Part shown: piece by piece, positions 56,007-64,000 of the stretch | How the letters are laid out: every line of letters starts with the position of its first letter | Position numbering within the stretch: the first letter of the stretch is position 1 | Assembly (NCBI RefSeq): GCF_025947145.1 | Contig: NZ_CP109999.1 | Coordinates: forward strand, 1,116,001 to 1,180,000 | DNA length: 64,000 nucleotides | Origin: Flavobacterium sp. N1994 | GTDB taxonomy: Bacteria > Bacteroidota > Bacteroidia > Flavobacteriales > Flavobacteriaceae | Direction of reading: 5' to 3' | Translations under genes and position numbers: made by a program | The notes under the pieces: model-generated | Told to the model about the DNA's origin: nothing | Databases searched by the model: none | The model's input: only the letters and a program-made list of their open reading frames with translations

Positions 56007-56024
56007 TTGGTGGATAAAATGGTT

Positions 56025-57152
56025 CTAAAAATTGATGTTTTTAAACTTCTTCTGATGGCTTATTTCCCAAATTTTATCGGTCAATAAAGAATTTAAAAAC
56101 AATTCGGCACTATTTCCTTTTCCAAAATCAGAATTAATTTGATTAATCTTATGGTTAGAGATAGATTGTAGTGCTTTTAGAATATTGTTTTTATTGTAAT
56201 CAACATTAATAATATCTGCATTTAACGTTCTATTTTGCTGACGAGTTCCTATATTAATAATTGGAATTCCGTAATAGGGTGCTTCTCTAATTCCGGCACT
56301 GCTGTTTCCTATAATGAACTTAGCGTTTTTAAGTAACACCAAGAAATATTCAAATCGTAACGAAGGGAAAATTCTAAATCTAGGATTGTCTTTGATATTT
56401 TGATAGGCATCAATGATGTATTGGCTGCCTAAATCATTATTGGGATAAATGACCACAAAGTTTTCCTCATACTCTTGTAAACTTTTCACAAAATCATCAG
56501 CATATTGTTGCATCTGTTTTGCTTCAGTTGTCACCGGATGAAACATAACAACGGCATAGCGTTCAAAATCAATTTGATAATATTTTTTCACGCTTTCAAG
56601 ACTGGGCAAATCATCCGAAAACATGATATCAACATCGGGTGAGCCTATTGTAAAAATAGAGGATTTTATTTCCCCCATTTGTAATAATCGTTTCGCAGCT
56701 TCTTCATTGGAAACAAAATGAATTTGACTCAATTTTGTAACACTGTGACGAATCAATTCATCAACTGTCCCTGATAACTCACCTCCTTCGATGTGAGCAA
56801 CCAAAATATTATTAAGCGACCCAACAATGGCACCAGCTAAAGTTTCCACACGATCACCGTGAATAACAATCATGTCTGGCTCAATTTTTTTACAATAGCT
56901 CGAAAAACCTTCAATAGTTTTTGCTAAAGTTAAATCCATTGTAGTTTCGTGTGTATGATTTTCGAATGCGTGAACGTTCTTAAAATTACATCGCTCAATT
57001 TCAATAAGAGTAAATCCGTATTCCTTTTGCAAATGCATACCAGTAACAAAAACAAAAACTTCAAACTCTTGACTATTTTCAAGAATTGAAATCAGTGATT
57101 TTATTTTACCAAAATCGGCTCTAGTACCCGTAAGAAAAAGGATTTTCTTCAT
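56025..57152 (-). CDS. neuC: UDP-N-acetylglucosamine 2-epimerase, hydrolysing (NeuC)
   Basis: Releases N-acetylmannosamine from UDP-GlcNAc, the first step of sialic acid synthesis. 375 residues. Motifs: LFLTGTRADFGKIKSL, VIHGDRVETLAGAIVGSL, AHIEGGELSGTVDELIRHSV, FHPVTTEA and IGNSSAGIREAPYYGIP. The TRADFGK start separates NeuC/LegG-type hydrolysing enzymes from WecB. With neuB and neuA downstream and no legionaminic-acid dehydratase or aminotransferase seen, the Neu5Ac route is favoured. Confidence 0.9.
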   Translation of the reverse strand: MKKILFLTGTRADFGKIKSLISILENSQEFEVFVFVTGMHLQKEYGFTLIEIERCNFKNVHAFENHTHETTMDLTLAKTIEGFSSYCKKIEPDMIVIHGDRVETLAGAIVGSLNNILVAHIEGGELSGTVDELIRHSVTKLSQIHFVSNEEAAKRLLQMGEIKSSIFTIGSPDVDIMFSDDLPSLESVKKYYQIDFERYAVVMFHPVTTEAKQMQQYADDFVKSLQEYEENFVVIYPNNDLGSQYIIDAYQNIKDNPRFRIFPSLRFEYFLVLLKNAKFIIGNSSAGIREAPYYGIPIINIGTRQQNRTLNADIINVDYNKNNILKALQSISNHKINQINSDFGKGNSAELFLNSLLTDKIWEISHQKKFKNINF

Positions 57153-57177
57153 TTATTCAAAATCTTCACAAGGAATG

Positions 57178-58164
57178 CTACTGAAATTTATAGATTAATT
57201 TAAATAGTTTTTTTACCATTTTCCTTTTCAACTTAAAACCAAAAGTCTCCGAATTATTAACTGTATTTGGAGCAAAATTTTGCGATGGATTTGTAGTTAT
57301 TGGCTGGGATAAATTAGCTTTTTGAATATCTGTCATCCAACTTTCAACTTTATTTCCCATATGAAATGCAAAGTTATGATAAGTTGACAATCTCATTTTA
57401 CCCGATAAATCTATAGGCAAATCGACATATTCATATTCCGAATTATTGCCAACAAGTGTTAGTGATGGTTCAAATGGAATAGTTGAGAACAACAAATCCC
57501 TTTTTATAGTTAAAATTTGATGAGAACTTCCCATAATTGCCTTTTGATTTTTATAGGTAATAACAGGCCATTTCAATTTTGGGTCTTCTTCTTTTTCCCA
57601 ATTAATACTTTCCAAAAATCTATTATAAGTATCAAAATTTTCTTCTATTGGTTCATATTTAAAATTCACTTGTTTCAGTAAAATCCGCTCCATTGTTGAG
57701 AATGTTGCATATCGGTGTGACTTTCTTACTGAAATTGGAGAAACTGAACCTACATTGGGAATCGAATTAAATAAGTTCTCAACATTTTCCTGCCATCCTT
57801 TTACAAATAAGATATCGATATCAGCCGTAGTTATAAATTCTTCTCTTGCTGTTCTCGCGGCTCCTATCAGAGCATCCATTTTCCCGATATTTTCTTTATG
57901 ATGAATAACACAATTAATTATTCCTTCATCATATAATTGATTCAAATAATCAGTAACTATTTTACAGCTTCCGTTATTGACAAGTGTAATTTCGCAGTTG
58001 TTATTTTTGGTAGCAAAAGCGGAATTAACTGAAAGTTTTAAAACATCAAAAATATCGGCATAATATCCTTCAAGCTTTGGAATAAATACAACAATCACAA
58101 TTCTGTGATTAGATTTTAAATCGATTTTCTTTTCCTGCTTTTGAGGATTCATTCCAACTCTCAT
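57178..58164 (-). CDS. Glycosyltransferase family 2-like protein
   Basis: 328 residues. VVFIPKLEGYYADIFDVL, ITLVNNGSCKIVTDYL, HHKENIGKMDALIGAA and FITTADIDILFVKGW (the metal-binding D-x-D position) fit a GT-A fold. The middle section is unusual and a long insert follows VRKSHRYATFS. It lies between neuC and neuB, which suggests it acts with the sialic-acid branch, but no known sialyltransferase family uses this fold signature. Start at 58164; an ATG four codons in is also possible. Confidence 0.8.
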   Translation of the reverse strand: MRVGMNPQKQEKKIDLKSNHRIVIVVFIPKLEGYYADIFDVLKLSVNSAFATKNNNCEITLVNNGSCKIVTDYLNQLYDEGIINCVIHHKENIGKMDALIGAARTAREEFITTADIDILFVKGWQENVENLFNSIPNVGSVSPISVRKSHRYATFSTMERILLKQVNFKYEPIEENFDTYNRFLESINWEKEEDPKLKWPVITYKNQKAIMGSSHQILTIKRDLLFSTIPFEPSLTLVGNNSEYEYVDLPIDLSGKMRLSTYHNFAFHMGNKVESWMTDIQKANLSQPITTNPSQNFAPNTVNNSETFGFKLKRKMVKKLFKLIYKFQ

Positions 58165-58170
58165 ATCGTA

Positions 58171-59214
58171 CTAATTAAAATCTGAAAAGTCTAATTGTTC
58201 ATCATTTTCTATATCCCGAACAGCAATTTTTCCTAATACATTATTAAAATGTTCAGCTAAAATTTTACCAGTTCCTGGTCGTTTCACCCAAATATTTTCT
58301 TTGGTTAAAACATCCCCTTTTTTAATTTTGGCAATAGAACAAACGGTTGCAAAAGCAAAATCAATAGTAACTTGCTCTTCTTTTGCAGGTTCTTTTTGTC
58401 CACCGCGCATTTGCCAAATTTCATTAGAAGAAACGATCAATTCCGAACAGGCATTTTCATCCATACTACAAACAATATCTGGTCCGGTTCTTTGCATATG
58501 ATCCGTAAAATGACGTTCTAAAATACTCGCTCCAAGCGCAACTGCACCAAGACAAGCATTGTTATTTAATGTATGATCTGATAGTCCAAAAACCTTATCG
58601 GGAAAGGCTTCATGTAGTTGTGTCATCGCTCCAAAACGAACCAAATGTATTGGAGTCGGATATAAGTTGGTTGTATGCAAAAGTGCTACAGGAATTTTAT
58701 GTTTATCAAAAATAGCAACGGCTTTTTGAACGCTTTCAATAGTATTCATTCCAGTACTCAAAATCACTGGCTTTCCAAAACTACAAATGTGTTCTAGCAA
58801 TGGATAATTATTGCATTCGCCTGAACCAATTTTATAAGCTGGAATATCAAATTTTCTTAATCTTTCTGCTGCAGCACGAGAGAATGGTGTAGAGATAAAA
58901 ATCATTCCTTTGCGTTCTACATAATTCTTAAGTTCCAATTCATCAGCTTCGTTCAAAGAACAACGCTCCATGATTTCATAGATGGAAACATCTGCGTTAC
59001 CAGGAATTACTTTTTTAGCAGCGCCACTCATTTCATCAGCCACTATGTGCGTTTGATGTTTTACTACTTCAACTCCAGCGCGAAAAGCAGCATCAACCAT
59101 TTCTTTAGCAACCGCAAGTGAACCTTCGTGATTAATTCCGATTTCAGCAATAACTAATGGTGGATAATCTAATCCTACTCTTCGATTTGCAATTTCAATA
59201 TAAGGATTGCTCAT
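58171..59214 (-). CDS. neuB: N-acetylneuraminate synthase (NeuB)
   Basis: Condenses N-acetylmannosamine with phosphoenolpyruvate to give Neu5Ac. 347 residues: TIM barrel (about 1-280) with [41 protein letters not shown] and [20 protein letters not shown], followed by a C-terminal SAF/antifreeze-like domain (about 285-347; [19 protein letters not shown]). All typical NeuB elements are present. It directly abuts the phosphoethanolamine-transferase-like gene and is followed by the GT2-like gene 6 nt later. Confidence 0.93.
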   Translation of the reverse strand: MSNPYIEIANRRVGLDYPPLVIAEIGINHEGSLAVAKEMVDAAFRAGVEVVKHQTHIVADEMSGAAKKVIPGNADVSIYEIMERCSLNEADELELKNYVERKGMIFISTPFSRAAAERLRKFDIPAYKIGSGECNNYPLLEHICSFGKPVILSTGMNTIESVQKAVAIFDKHKIPVALLHTTNLYPTPIHLVRFGAMTQLHEAFPDKVFGLSDHTLNNNACLGAVALGASILERHFTDHMQRTGPDIVCSMDENACSELIVSSNEIWQMRGGQKEPAKEEQVTIDFAFATVCSIAKIKKGDVLTKENIWVKRPGTGKILAEHFNNVLGKIAVRDIENDEQLDFSDFN

Positions 59215-60903
59215 TTATTTTTTACTATTAGTGTATTTATAAACTTCTTTTTTAGTAAACTTTTTTGTTGTTATTCGATTGTAAACCAATAATGTATCGT
59301 CTTCTACAAACTTTGAATTACTAAAACTTTTTGTGTCATCATAACGATTATACTTAATGGATGCCATGTCTGATATCGTATTAAACAAATTGTCATTCGT
59401 GGTGAGTTTATCTTTATTCTTTTTTAAATTTTCAATTAAATAGGGATTATCCTTGCCATATTTATCGGTATACATTACAAACATAGGGATATTAACTTCG
59501 CCTAAATATACTTGTTCTGAACCGTATCCAAATTTATTTTTTGCAGAATCATTATCGTAAAGTAAAGTTCCATGATCAGGAGTGAAATATAGAACCGCTG
59601 ATTTATTGGTTTTCTTTATTTCGTTAAAAAGTTGAGAAAGAATAAAATCATGATATAAGATTAAATTATCATAATGATCTAACTCTTCTTCTTGCACCGA
59701 ATTTAAATAACTAACTTTTTTGTACTGATTCGTTTTGAAGGTTTTAGGAATTTTACCATGCCCTCCTAATAAGTTTATCAATATGAATTTTGGGCCAGAA
59801 TCTCCATTATCTATTATTTTATTAGCTTGATTAATGACTACATCATCAACAGTATTGCCATTAAAATTGCTAATTAAAGAATCTGGTTCCTTGTCGTTAT
59901 AAAGGAAAAATACCCCCTGATTAGAAATCCAATATGTTTTATAGCCACATTCTTTGAATAAACTTATTATTGTTTTTTCTTCATAGGGTTTCATTGGTGT
60001 TTTTGGCGTGGCTTCGGTCAATAAGAAAGGAATTGAAGCCATGGTGGAATTACCATTTGAAAAATGTTTATTAAACGAAATTAGATTCGTTTCATTTTTC
60101 AAATAGGGATTGTTAGCTCTGTCATATCCATTGATTTCCCAATTCTTATATCGCATTCTTTCCCCGATAACTAAAATTACAATTTCGGGATTATTCTTTT
60201 TTTCTTGTTTCGCATTGAATGTAAATGCCTCTTGCTTTTTTAATAAAGGTGAAATTTTAGAAAGAAATTCATTCTGTAAAATCAACTGATGGTAAAAATT
60301 TAAAGGCGGTACATTTTTGGTGTTATGAAAAGTGAAATCGCTGTTTTGAAAAACAAAAAAATATTTATTGTAATGTGTCCGCACCTCTTTATACATGGGG
60401 ATTGCAATTACAATATTAAATAGCAAGAAAACTAACACTCCACTAATTATGATTTTAATTTTATTACCAAGTTTGATTTTGTTTTCTATTTGTCTGAATG
60501 CTAAAACTATAAAAAACAAATACACTAAAAAAAGTGGTATTCCGATATAAAACTTTGAAACAAATTCTTTTATCTCATTCGAATTAGTGTTAATCATGGC
60601 AGCAATTGCCGATTGAGTGATAAAACCCCCAATCGAAATCAAAGTCATCTGCTCAAAAAAATTGGGAATTAAAATGAATAAGGAGAATAAAATCAGTGTT
60701 ATCTTTTTATTAAAAAAAATATTTATAAAAAGAAGGATGCAAAGGTTGGCGCTAATATTCATTACGAATTGTGCCACTGGACTTGATGAAAAGCCTGAAA
60801 CCAAAAATTTATTGATAAAAAAGAACTCCGAAATTATCAAAATATATACTATCCACAAGTATTCTTTGAGCAGGAATATAATTTTAGTAAACAGTGCTTT
60901 CAT
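59215..60903 (-). CDS. Phosphoethanolamine-transferase-like sulfatase-superfamily membrane protein
   Basis: 562 residues. Five hydrophobic helices in the first about 180 residues, then an alkaline-phosphatase-fold domain: VILVIGERMRYKNWEINGYD (metal-site Glu), GNSTMASIPFLLTEATPKTP (nucleophile region, Ser/Thr), and VLYFTPDHGTLLYDN (metal-binding Asp-His). The layout is that of EptA-type transferases that move phosphoethanolamine onto lipid A or glycans outside the inner membrane. It sits between neuA and neuB, so it may decorate the same glycan. The transferred group is not certain. Confidence 0.82.
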   Translation of the reverse strand: MKALFTKIIFLLKEYLWIVYILIISEFFFINKFLVSGFSSSPVAQFVMNISANLCILLFINIFFNKKITLILFSLFILIPNFFEQMTLISIGGFITQSAIAAMINTNSNEIKEFVSKFYIGIPLFLVYLFFIVLAFRQIENKIKLGNKIKIIISGVLVFLLFNIVIAIPMYKEVRTHYNKYFFVFQNSDFTFHNTKNVPPLNFYHQLILQNEFLSKISPLLKKQEAFTFNAKQEKKNNPEIVILVIGERMRYKNWEINGYDRANNPYLKNETNLISFNKHFSNGNSTMASIPFLLTEATPKTPMKPYEEKTIISLFKECGYKTYWISNQGVFFLYNDKEPDSLISNFNGNTVDDVVINQANKIIDNGDSGPKFILINLLGGHGKIPKTFKTNQYKKVSYLNSVQEEELDHYDNLILYHDFILSQLFNEIKKTNKSAVLYFTPDHGTLLYDNDSAKNKFGYGSEQVYLGEVNIPMFVMYTDKYGKDNPYLIENLKKNKDKLTTNDNLFNTISDMASIKYNRYDDTKSFSNSKFVEDDTLLVYNRITTKKFTKKEVYKYTNSKK

Positions 60904-60905
60904 AT

Positions 60906-61580
60906 TTAAAATTTATACTTCTTCGATACAAATTCAGCGTAATCAAAATCTTCTTGAGTATCAATGTCAATATTGGCAAAAATATGATTTACTTGATAAG
61001 GAAAGGCATTTTTTGTAATTATTGAATCCTCTAAAATAGCTTTGGTGTTTGTTATGTATAATAATCCGTTTTCAAAATAAAGAGGCTCTAAATCCTGGCT
61101 TCTTTGTCCGATTTCATAGTTAAAAGTAACAAATTTATTATCTGCAATTTTTCCAAATTTTTGATGATTTTCTGAAACGGTAAATAAACTATCGCAATTA
61201 TTTTCAGTATAAAAACGGAACGCATCCTTAAGCAAATTTTCAGGACGCAATGGATTTGTGGGTTGCAACAAAATTATATTTTCAATAGCAGGATCATTGA
61301 TAAATTCTAGACCGTGTTTTAATGCGCTAGCTGTAGGTTCTAAATCTCCTGATAATGATGCTGGTCTGTCAATAATCTGTGCGTCAAATTGAAGAGCAAT
61401 TTCTTTAATTTTTTCGTCATCCGTAGAAACAAAAACTCCGTCTACTATCCCAGCATTTTTTTGGGCATAAAGAATACTATGTGCAATTAATGGAATACCG
61501 TCAAGAAGCAGTATGTTTTTGTTTGGCAATCTTTTTGAACCACCACGGGCGGGGATTATTACAATGTTTTTCATTAGCAA
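60906..61580 (-). CDS. neuA: Acylneuraminate cytidylyltransferase (NeuA)
   Basis: Activates sialic acid to CMP-sialic acid. 224 residues, the compact single-domain form. Nucleotide-binding start NIVIIPARGGSKRLPNKN, then FVSTDDEKIKEIALQF, IDRPASLSGDLEPTASAL and ILLQPTNPLRPENLL. Related enzymes activate legionaminic or pseudaminic acid; NeuC in the same locus favours Neu5Ac. An ATG two codons downstream is an alternative start. It lies 2 nt before the phosphoethanolamine-transferase-like gene. Confidence 0.9.
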   Translation of the reverse strand: MLMKNIVIIPARGGSKRLPNKNILLLDGIPLIAHSILYAQKNAGIVDGVFVSTDDEKIKEIALQFDAQIIDRPASLSGDLEPTASALKHGLEFINDPAIENIILLQPTNPLRPENLLKDAFRFYTENNCDSLFTVSENHQKFGKIADNKFVTFNYEIGQRSQDLEPLYFENGLLYITNTKAILEDSIITKNAFPYQVNHIFANIDIDTQEDFDYAEFVSKKYKF

Positions 61581-61605
61581 AACTAAGTCGTAAAAGTAAC
61601 TTTTT

Positions 61606-62511
61606 TTAGAGTTTCCAATATATTTTTGCTTCGTTTAATTGCAAGTAAGCTTGATATTCTTTAGATGTTAAAGCATTTCGATGTTTTATAAGTTTTGGAA
61701 AGGCAATAATCAAATCTAAAATAGCTAAAAACAAGGGTTGAATTACTTTGAAATCACCTTTGAAAATCTTCGTTTTGAATTGCATCCAAATAGAATAGGC
61801 CATTTTTTTGGGAATCTTTAAAATTGGGGAAAACAAAAAATAAGTATACCAATCAGCACGAATAGCTCTACGGTATCGAAAGGCAAATACTGATTTCGAT
61901 TTCGCTCTTTCTTTTAAATCAACGCGATGCTGAACAAAAAGTTCTGGAACATAATCCACTTTCCATTTTTTCTTAAATAATTGAAAAGAGGCAAAATTTT
62001 CTTCCCCATAAAACTCAAACCATTCAGGATAATTGGGGATACCTCGCCAAGCTGTCATTCGCCAAACGTGACCACAGCCTACAAAGCTTTTTACTTGTTG
62101 CGGAATTTCGTTGGTAGTACTATTTTGAAACGATTGTTTACTCCAAAATATTCGAGCTGCTATCAATCCGCAATCTCGATTTTTTTCAAAATAATCGATT
62201 ATAATTTCAATTGGATTTTCAACTAAAAAATGAGCGTCGTCGTCAAGAGAAATGGCAAAATCAGCATCCGTTTCATTGAGCATTTTATTTCTGCAATAAA
62301 TGTATCCTTTGGAAATGGGATTCCTTTTTAGTTCAACTTCTGGAAAAAGAGTCGCGATTTGCTTATAAGTATCGTCGTTTGAACCATCATCAAAAACAAC
62401 ACATCCAACATTGGGTCCAAGTAAATACTTTATTTTGTTGAGTGAATAAAGTAATTCATCACACCGATTTTTAGTTGAAATTAATATTGAGATTTTATAA
62501 ACACTCTTCAC
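61606..62511 (-). CDS. Glycosyltransferase family 2 (GT-A)
   Basis: 301 residues. ISILISTKNRCDELLYSL, CVVFDDGSNDDTYKQI and FAISLDDDAHFLVENPIEI show the donor and metal sites; GVPNYPEWFEFYGEENF-like acidic residues (WFEFYGEENFASFQLF) follow. It overlaps the upstream WbsX-like gene by 4 nt. Specificity is unknown. Confidence 0.9.
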   Translation of the reverse strand: MKSVYKISILISTKNRCDELLYSLNKIKYLLGPNVGCVVFDDGSNDDTYKQIATLFPEVELKRNPISKGYIYCRNKMLNETDADFAISLDDDAHFLVENPIEIIIDYFEKNRDCGLIAARIFWSKQSFQNSTTNEIPQQVKSFVGCGHVWRMTAWRGIPNYPEWFEFYGEENFASFQLFKKKWKVDYVPELFVQHRVDLKERAKSKSVFAFRYRRAIRADWYTYFLFSPILKIPKKMAYSIWMQFKTKIFKGDFKVIQPLFLAILDLIIAFPKLIKHRNALTSKEYQAYLQLNEAKIYWKL

Positions 62512-63605
62512 GAATTCTGGAATTTTTTAATTTGTTCCAAATTTTGAAATCCTGTTTTTAAATCGGGCTCAAGGTAATTTCCTTCTGCCCATTCGTTCCA
62601 TGCTTTAATGAAAATTATTTTCTCCTCGTCTTTGTAGTTTTTGATTCTTTCATAACAGTTCATTAAATTTTCATAAAACAATTCCGGTTCACTGTCAACT
62701 ATAACTTGCCCTTTGTAAATACTTCTTGGCGTATGATCCCAATTGGGAACACAACTGGGAAAGAATTTTATGTCTTTAGGAACATTTGAATAATTGCTTG
62801 CAGCCACTATTTGTTTGTGAGTGTATATATTTTTGATTTTATAAGCACTATACTTAATCTGATTCCATTTTTTATCTAGAATCTTTTTGGTAAGCTTATC
62901 CAATATGCCATATTTAACCCTCATAAAAAGGTGACTTGGAGATGGCGGGGTCAACGCTTGAAATCCTTTTTCTTTATATGGAAAGTCAAAATGCTGATAG
63001 GCAATAAAATAAATTCCCTCTAAACCATTTTCTTTGGCCAATTTATTCCATAAGTCTATAAATTGATTGGAGTCTGGCAGTCCCGTTGGGTTGTATATAA
63101 CAAAGATAGGTTTATTATCTATCCTCATATAACGTTCATCCTTAAAAGCTGGCAATAATTCGTTAAAGTGATTGATATAATCTTGTTCTCCAGGATAAGT
63201 TTGTTCCATTAAGATTCTCTCATACAAATCGCCATAAGCGACTCCACCCCATCTAATATTAACCCAAGCCAGACAAAATCCCAAATCTGGACTTTTGGTT
63301 TTCATAACTTCTTGAAAGGGCATTTCGAGTAATCGTTTTCCGTCACCAAACCAATAGTGCCAATAACAAAATCCATCAATGCCGTATTCTTTAGCCATTT
63401 TGGCTTGCTGTTCCCGAACTTCTGGAATTCTCAAATCATAATATCCTAAATCAGCTGGGACTTTTGGTTGATCATGGCCTTTAAATAAGGGTTTAGCTTT
63501 TCCAACATTCGTCCATTCTGTAAAACCTTTTCCCCACCACTCATCGTTTTCAGCAACGGGATGAAATTGTGGCAAATAATAAGCGATTACTCTAGCTTTA
63601 CTCAT
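62508..63605 (-). CDS. WbsX-like protein (GH99-like domain)
   Basis: 365 residues. Start RVIAYYLPQFHPVAENDEWW, then GKGFTEWTNVGKAKPLFKGH, YGIDGFCYWHYWFGDGKRLL and, near the C-terminus, IFIKAWNEWAEGNYLEPD. These are hallmarks of WbsX proteins found in O-antigen loci, related to GH99 endo-mannosidase-type enzymes. The role is not established; a glycosyl transfer or trimming function is possible. It overlaps the GT2 gene by 4 nt. Confidence 0.87.
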   Translation of the reverse strand: MSKARVIAYYLPQFHPVAENDEWWGKGFTEWTNVGKAKPLFKGHDQPKVPADLGYYDLRIPEVREQQAKMAKEYGIDGFCYWHYWFGDGKRLLEMPFQEVMKTKSPDLGFCLAWVNIRWGGVAYGDLYERILMEQTYPGEQDYINHFNELLPAFKDERYMRIDNKPIFVIYNPTGLPDSNQFIDLWNKLAKENGLEGIYFIAYQHFDFPYKEKGFQALTPPSPSHLFMRVKYGILDKLTKKILDKKWNQIKYSAYKIKNIYTHKQIVAASNYSNVPKDIKFFPSCVPNWDHTPRSIYKGQVIVDSEPELFYENLMNCYERIKNYKDEEKIIFIKAWNEWAEGNYLEPDLKTGFQNLEQIKKFQNS

Positions 63606-63646
63606 TTTAATGATATAATGATTTGTATTTTTATTTAATGAATGAT

Positions 63647-64000
63647 TTACTTTAGATTCTTGATCACTTTAGCTGGCATTCCGGCAGCAACAGAATTATC
63701 TGGGATATCTTTTGTGACAACGGCATTTGAACCAATAATACAGTTTTCTCCGATAGTGACACCTGGCATTATTACAACCCCTTCGCCAACCCAAACATTA
63801 TTCTTGATTTTGACACTACCTTTACTTATTAGTGGTCTTTTGGAAGGTTGTAATTTAATCATGCCATCAGAAGTATCGCCGTGATGATGATCTGTAATAT
63901 AAATTCGACTGGCAAATAGACAATTATCTCCAATTTCAACAGAATTGATACAGCCAATATGAATATCTGTATTAAAAATTACGTTGTTCCCTATTTTTAT
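63647..64000 (-). CDS. Hexapeptide-repeat acyltransferase, 5' part beyond the window
   Basis: The C-terminal 117 residues of a left-handed beta-helix acetyltransferase; the frame is open to the window's right edge. Visible: IKIGNNVIFNTDIHIGC, ITDHHHGDTSDGM (catalytic-type histidines), VKIKNNVWVGEGVVIMPG and VTIGENCIIGSNAVVTKDI, ending GMPAKVIKNLK. This pattern fits the WcaF/maltose-acetyltransferase class that O-acetylates glycans. It is the first visible gene of the polysaccharide locus, and 41 nt separate it from the WbsX-like gene. Confidence 0.85.
   Translation of the reverse strand: MKIGNNVIFNTDIHIGCINSVEIGDNCLFASRIYITDHHHGDTSDGMIKLQPSKRPLISKGSVKIKNNVWVGEGVVIMPGVTIGENCIIGSNAVVTKDIPDNSVAAGMPAKVIKNLK

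Noticed and set aside
60617..61018. 133-codon plus-strand frame across the neuA and phosphoethanolamine-transferase-like gene junction
   Set aside because: Antisense to two well-supported genes and without recognisable content.
56025..61580. Legionaminic or pseudaminic acid cassette
   Set aside because: No dehydratase, aminotransferase or acetyltransferase of those pathways was seen beside neuA/B/C; not excluded if they lie outside the window.

Overview
The window looks like a chromosomal segment of a Bacteroidota bacterium of the family Flavobacteriaceae, probably Flavobacterium or a close relative. Four things support this: low GC; promoters of the Bacteroidota type (TTG, 17-19 nt, TAnnTTTG), found upstream of several genes and a tRNA; a giant surface protein with a type IX secretion (T9SS) C-terminal signal; and typical families such as a PorV-like protein, a DUF4105/Lnb protein and GapN. 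No insertion sequence, prophage, CRISPR array or integrase is visible.

Layout. (1) 1-436: 5' part of xdhC (minus strand), followed by a 577-nt gap with an unusual repeat/hairpin and a perfect palindrome. (2) 1014-12847: a short secreted ORF that looks like an adhesin remnant, then a 3,833-residue secreted adhesin with fifteen 258-bp tandem repeats and a T9SS sorting domain. (3) 12994-23215: a purine-degradation locus. The plus-strand operon allB-alc-puuD-uraD/uraH-(CitE-like DUF6986) converges on minus-strand guaD-xdhA-xdhB. (4) 23366-39715: housekeeping genes: tRNA-Thr, manA, bcp, a QueD/PTPS-like gene, idi, an exported MsrB-MsrA lipoprotein, gapN, an FAD oxidoreductase, recQ, kdsD, tatC, an AhpD-like protein, lptB, pssA, a PorV-like protein and an Lnb-like protein. 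(5) 39695-64000: one long minus-strand surface-polysaccharide locus running off the right edge. It holds a polyprenyl-phosphate sugar transferase, a Wzy-like polymerase, about nine glycosyltransferases, two SAM methyltransferases, two FkbM methyltransferases, a GT10 fucosyltransferase-like gene, neuC/neuB/neuA for CMP-sialic acid, a phosphoethanolamine-transferase-like enzyme, a WbsX-like protein and two hexapeptide acetyltransferases.

How the genes work together. The purine locus encodes almost a whole pathway: guanine to xanthine (GuaD), urate (XdhA/XdhB with XdhC for cofactor insertion), 5-hydroxyisourate (PuuD, a membrane urate oxidase with its own cytochrome c domain), OHCU and allantoin (fused UraD-UraH), allantoate (AllB) and ureidoglycolate (Alc). 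No known ureidoglycolate or glyoxylate enzyme follows. The last gene of the operon is an uncharacterised CitE/HpcH-fold protein, which is the best candidate here for an undescribed step. The polysaccharide locus can make and activate a sialic acid and carries a fucosyltransferase-like gene, so the surface glycan may resemble animal glycans, but no known sialyltransferase family or flippase was recognised in the visible part.

Limits. Everything rests on reading the sequence and on family knowledge; no database search was run. Substrates of the glycosyltransferases are not assigned. Domain boundaries in the adhesin are approximate except for the tandem repeats, which were measured.
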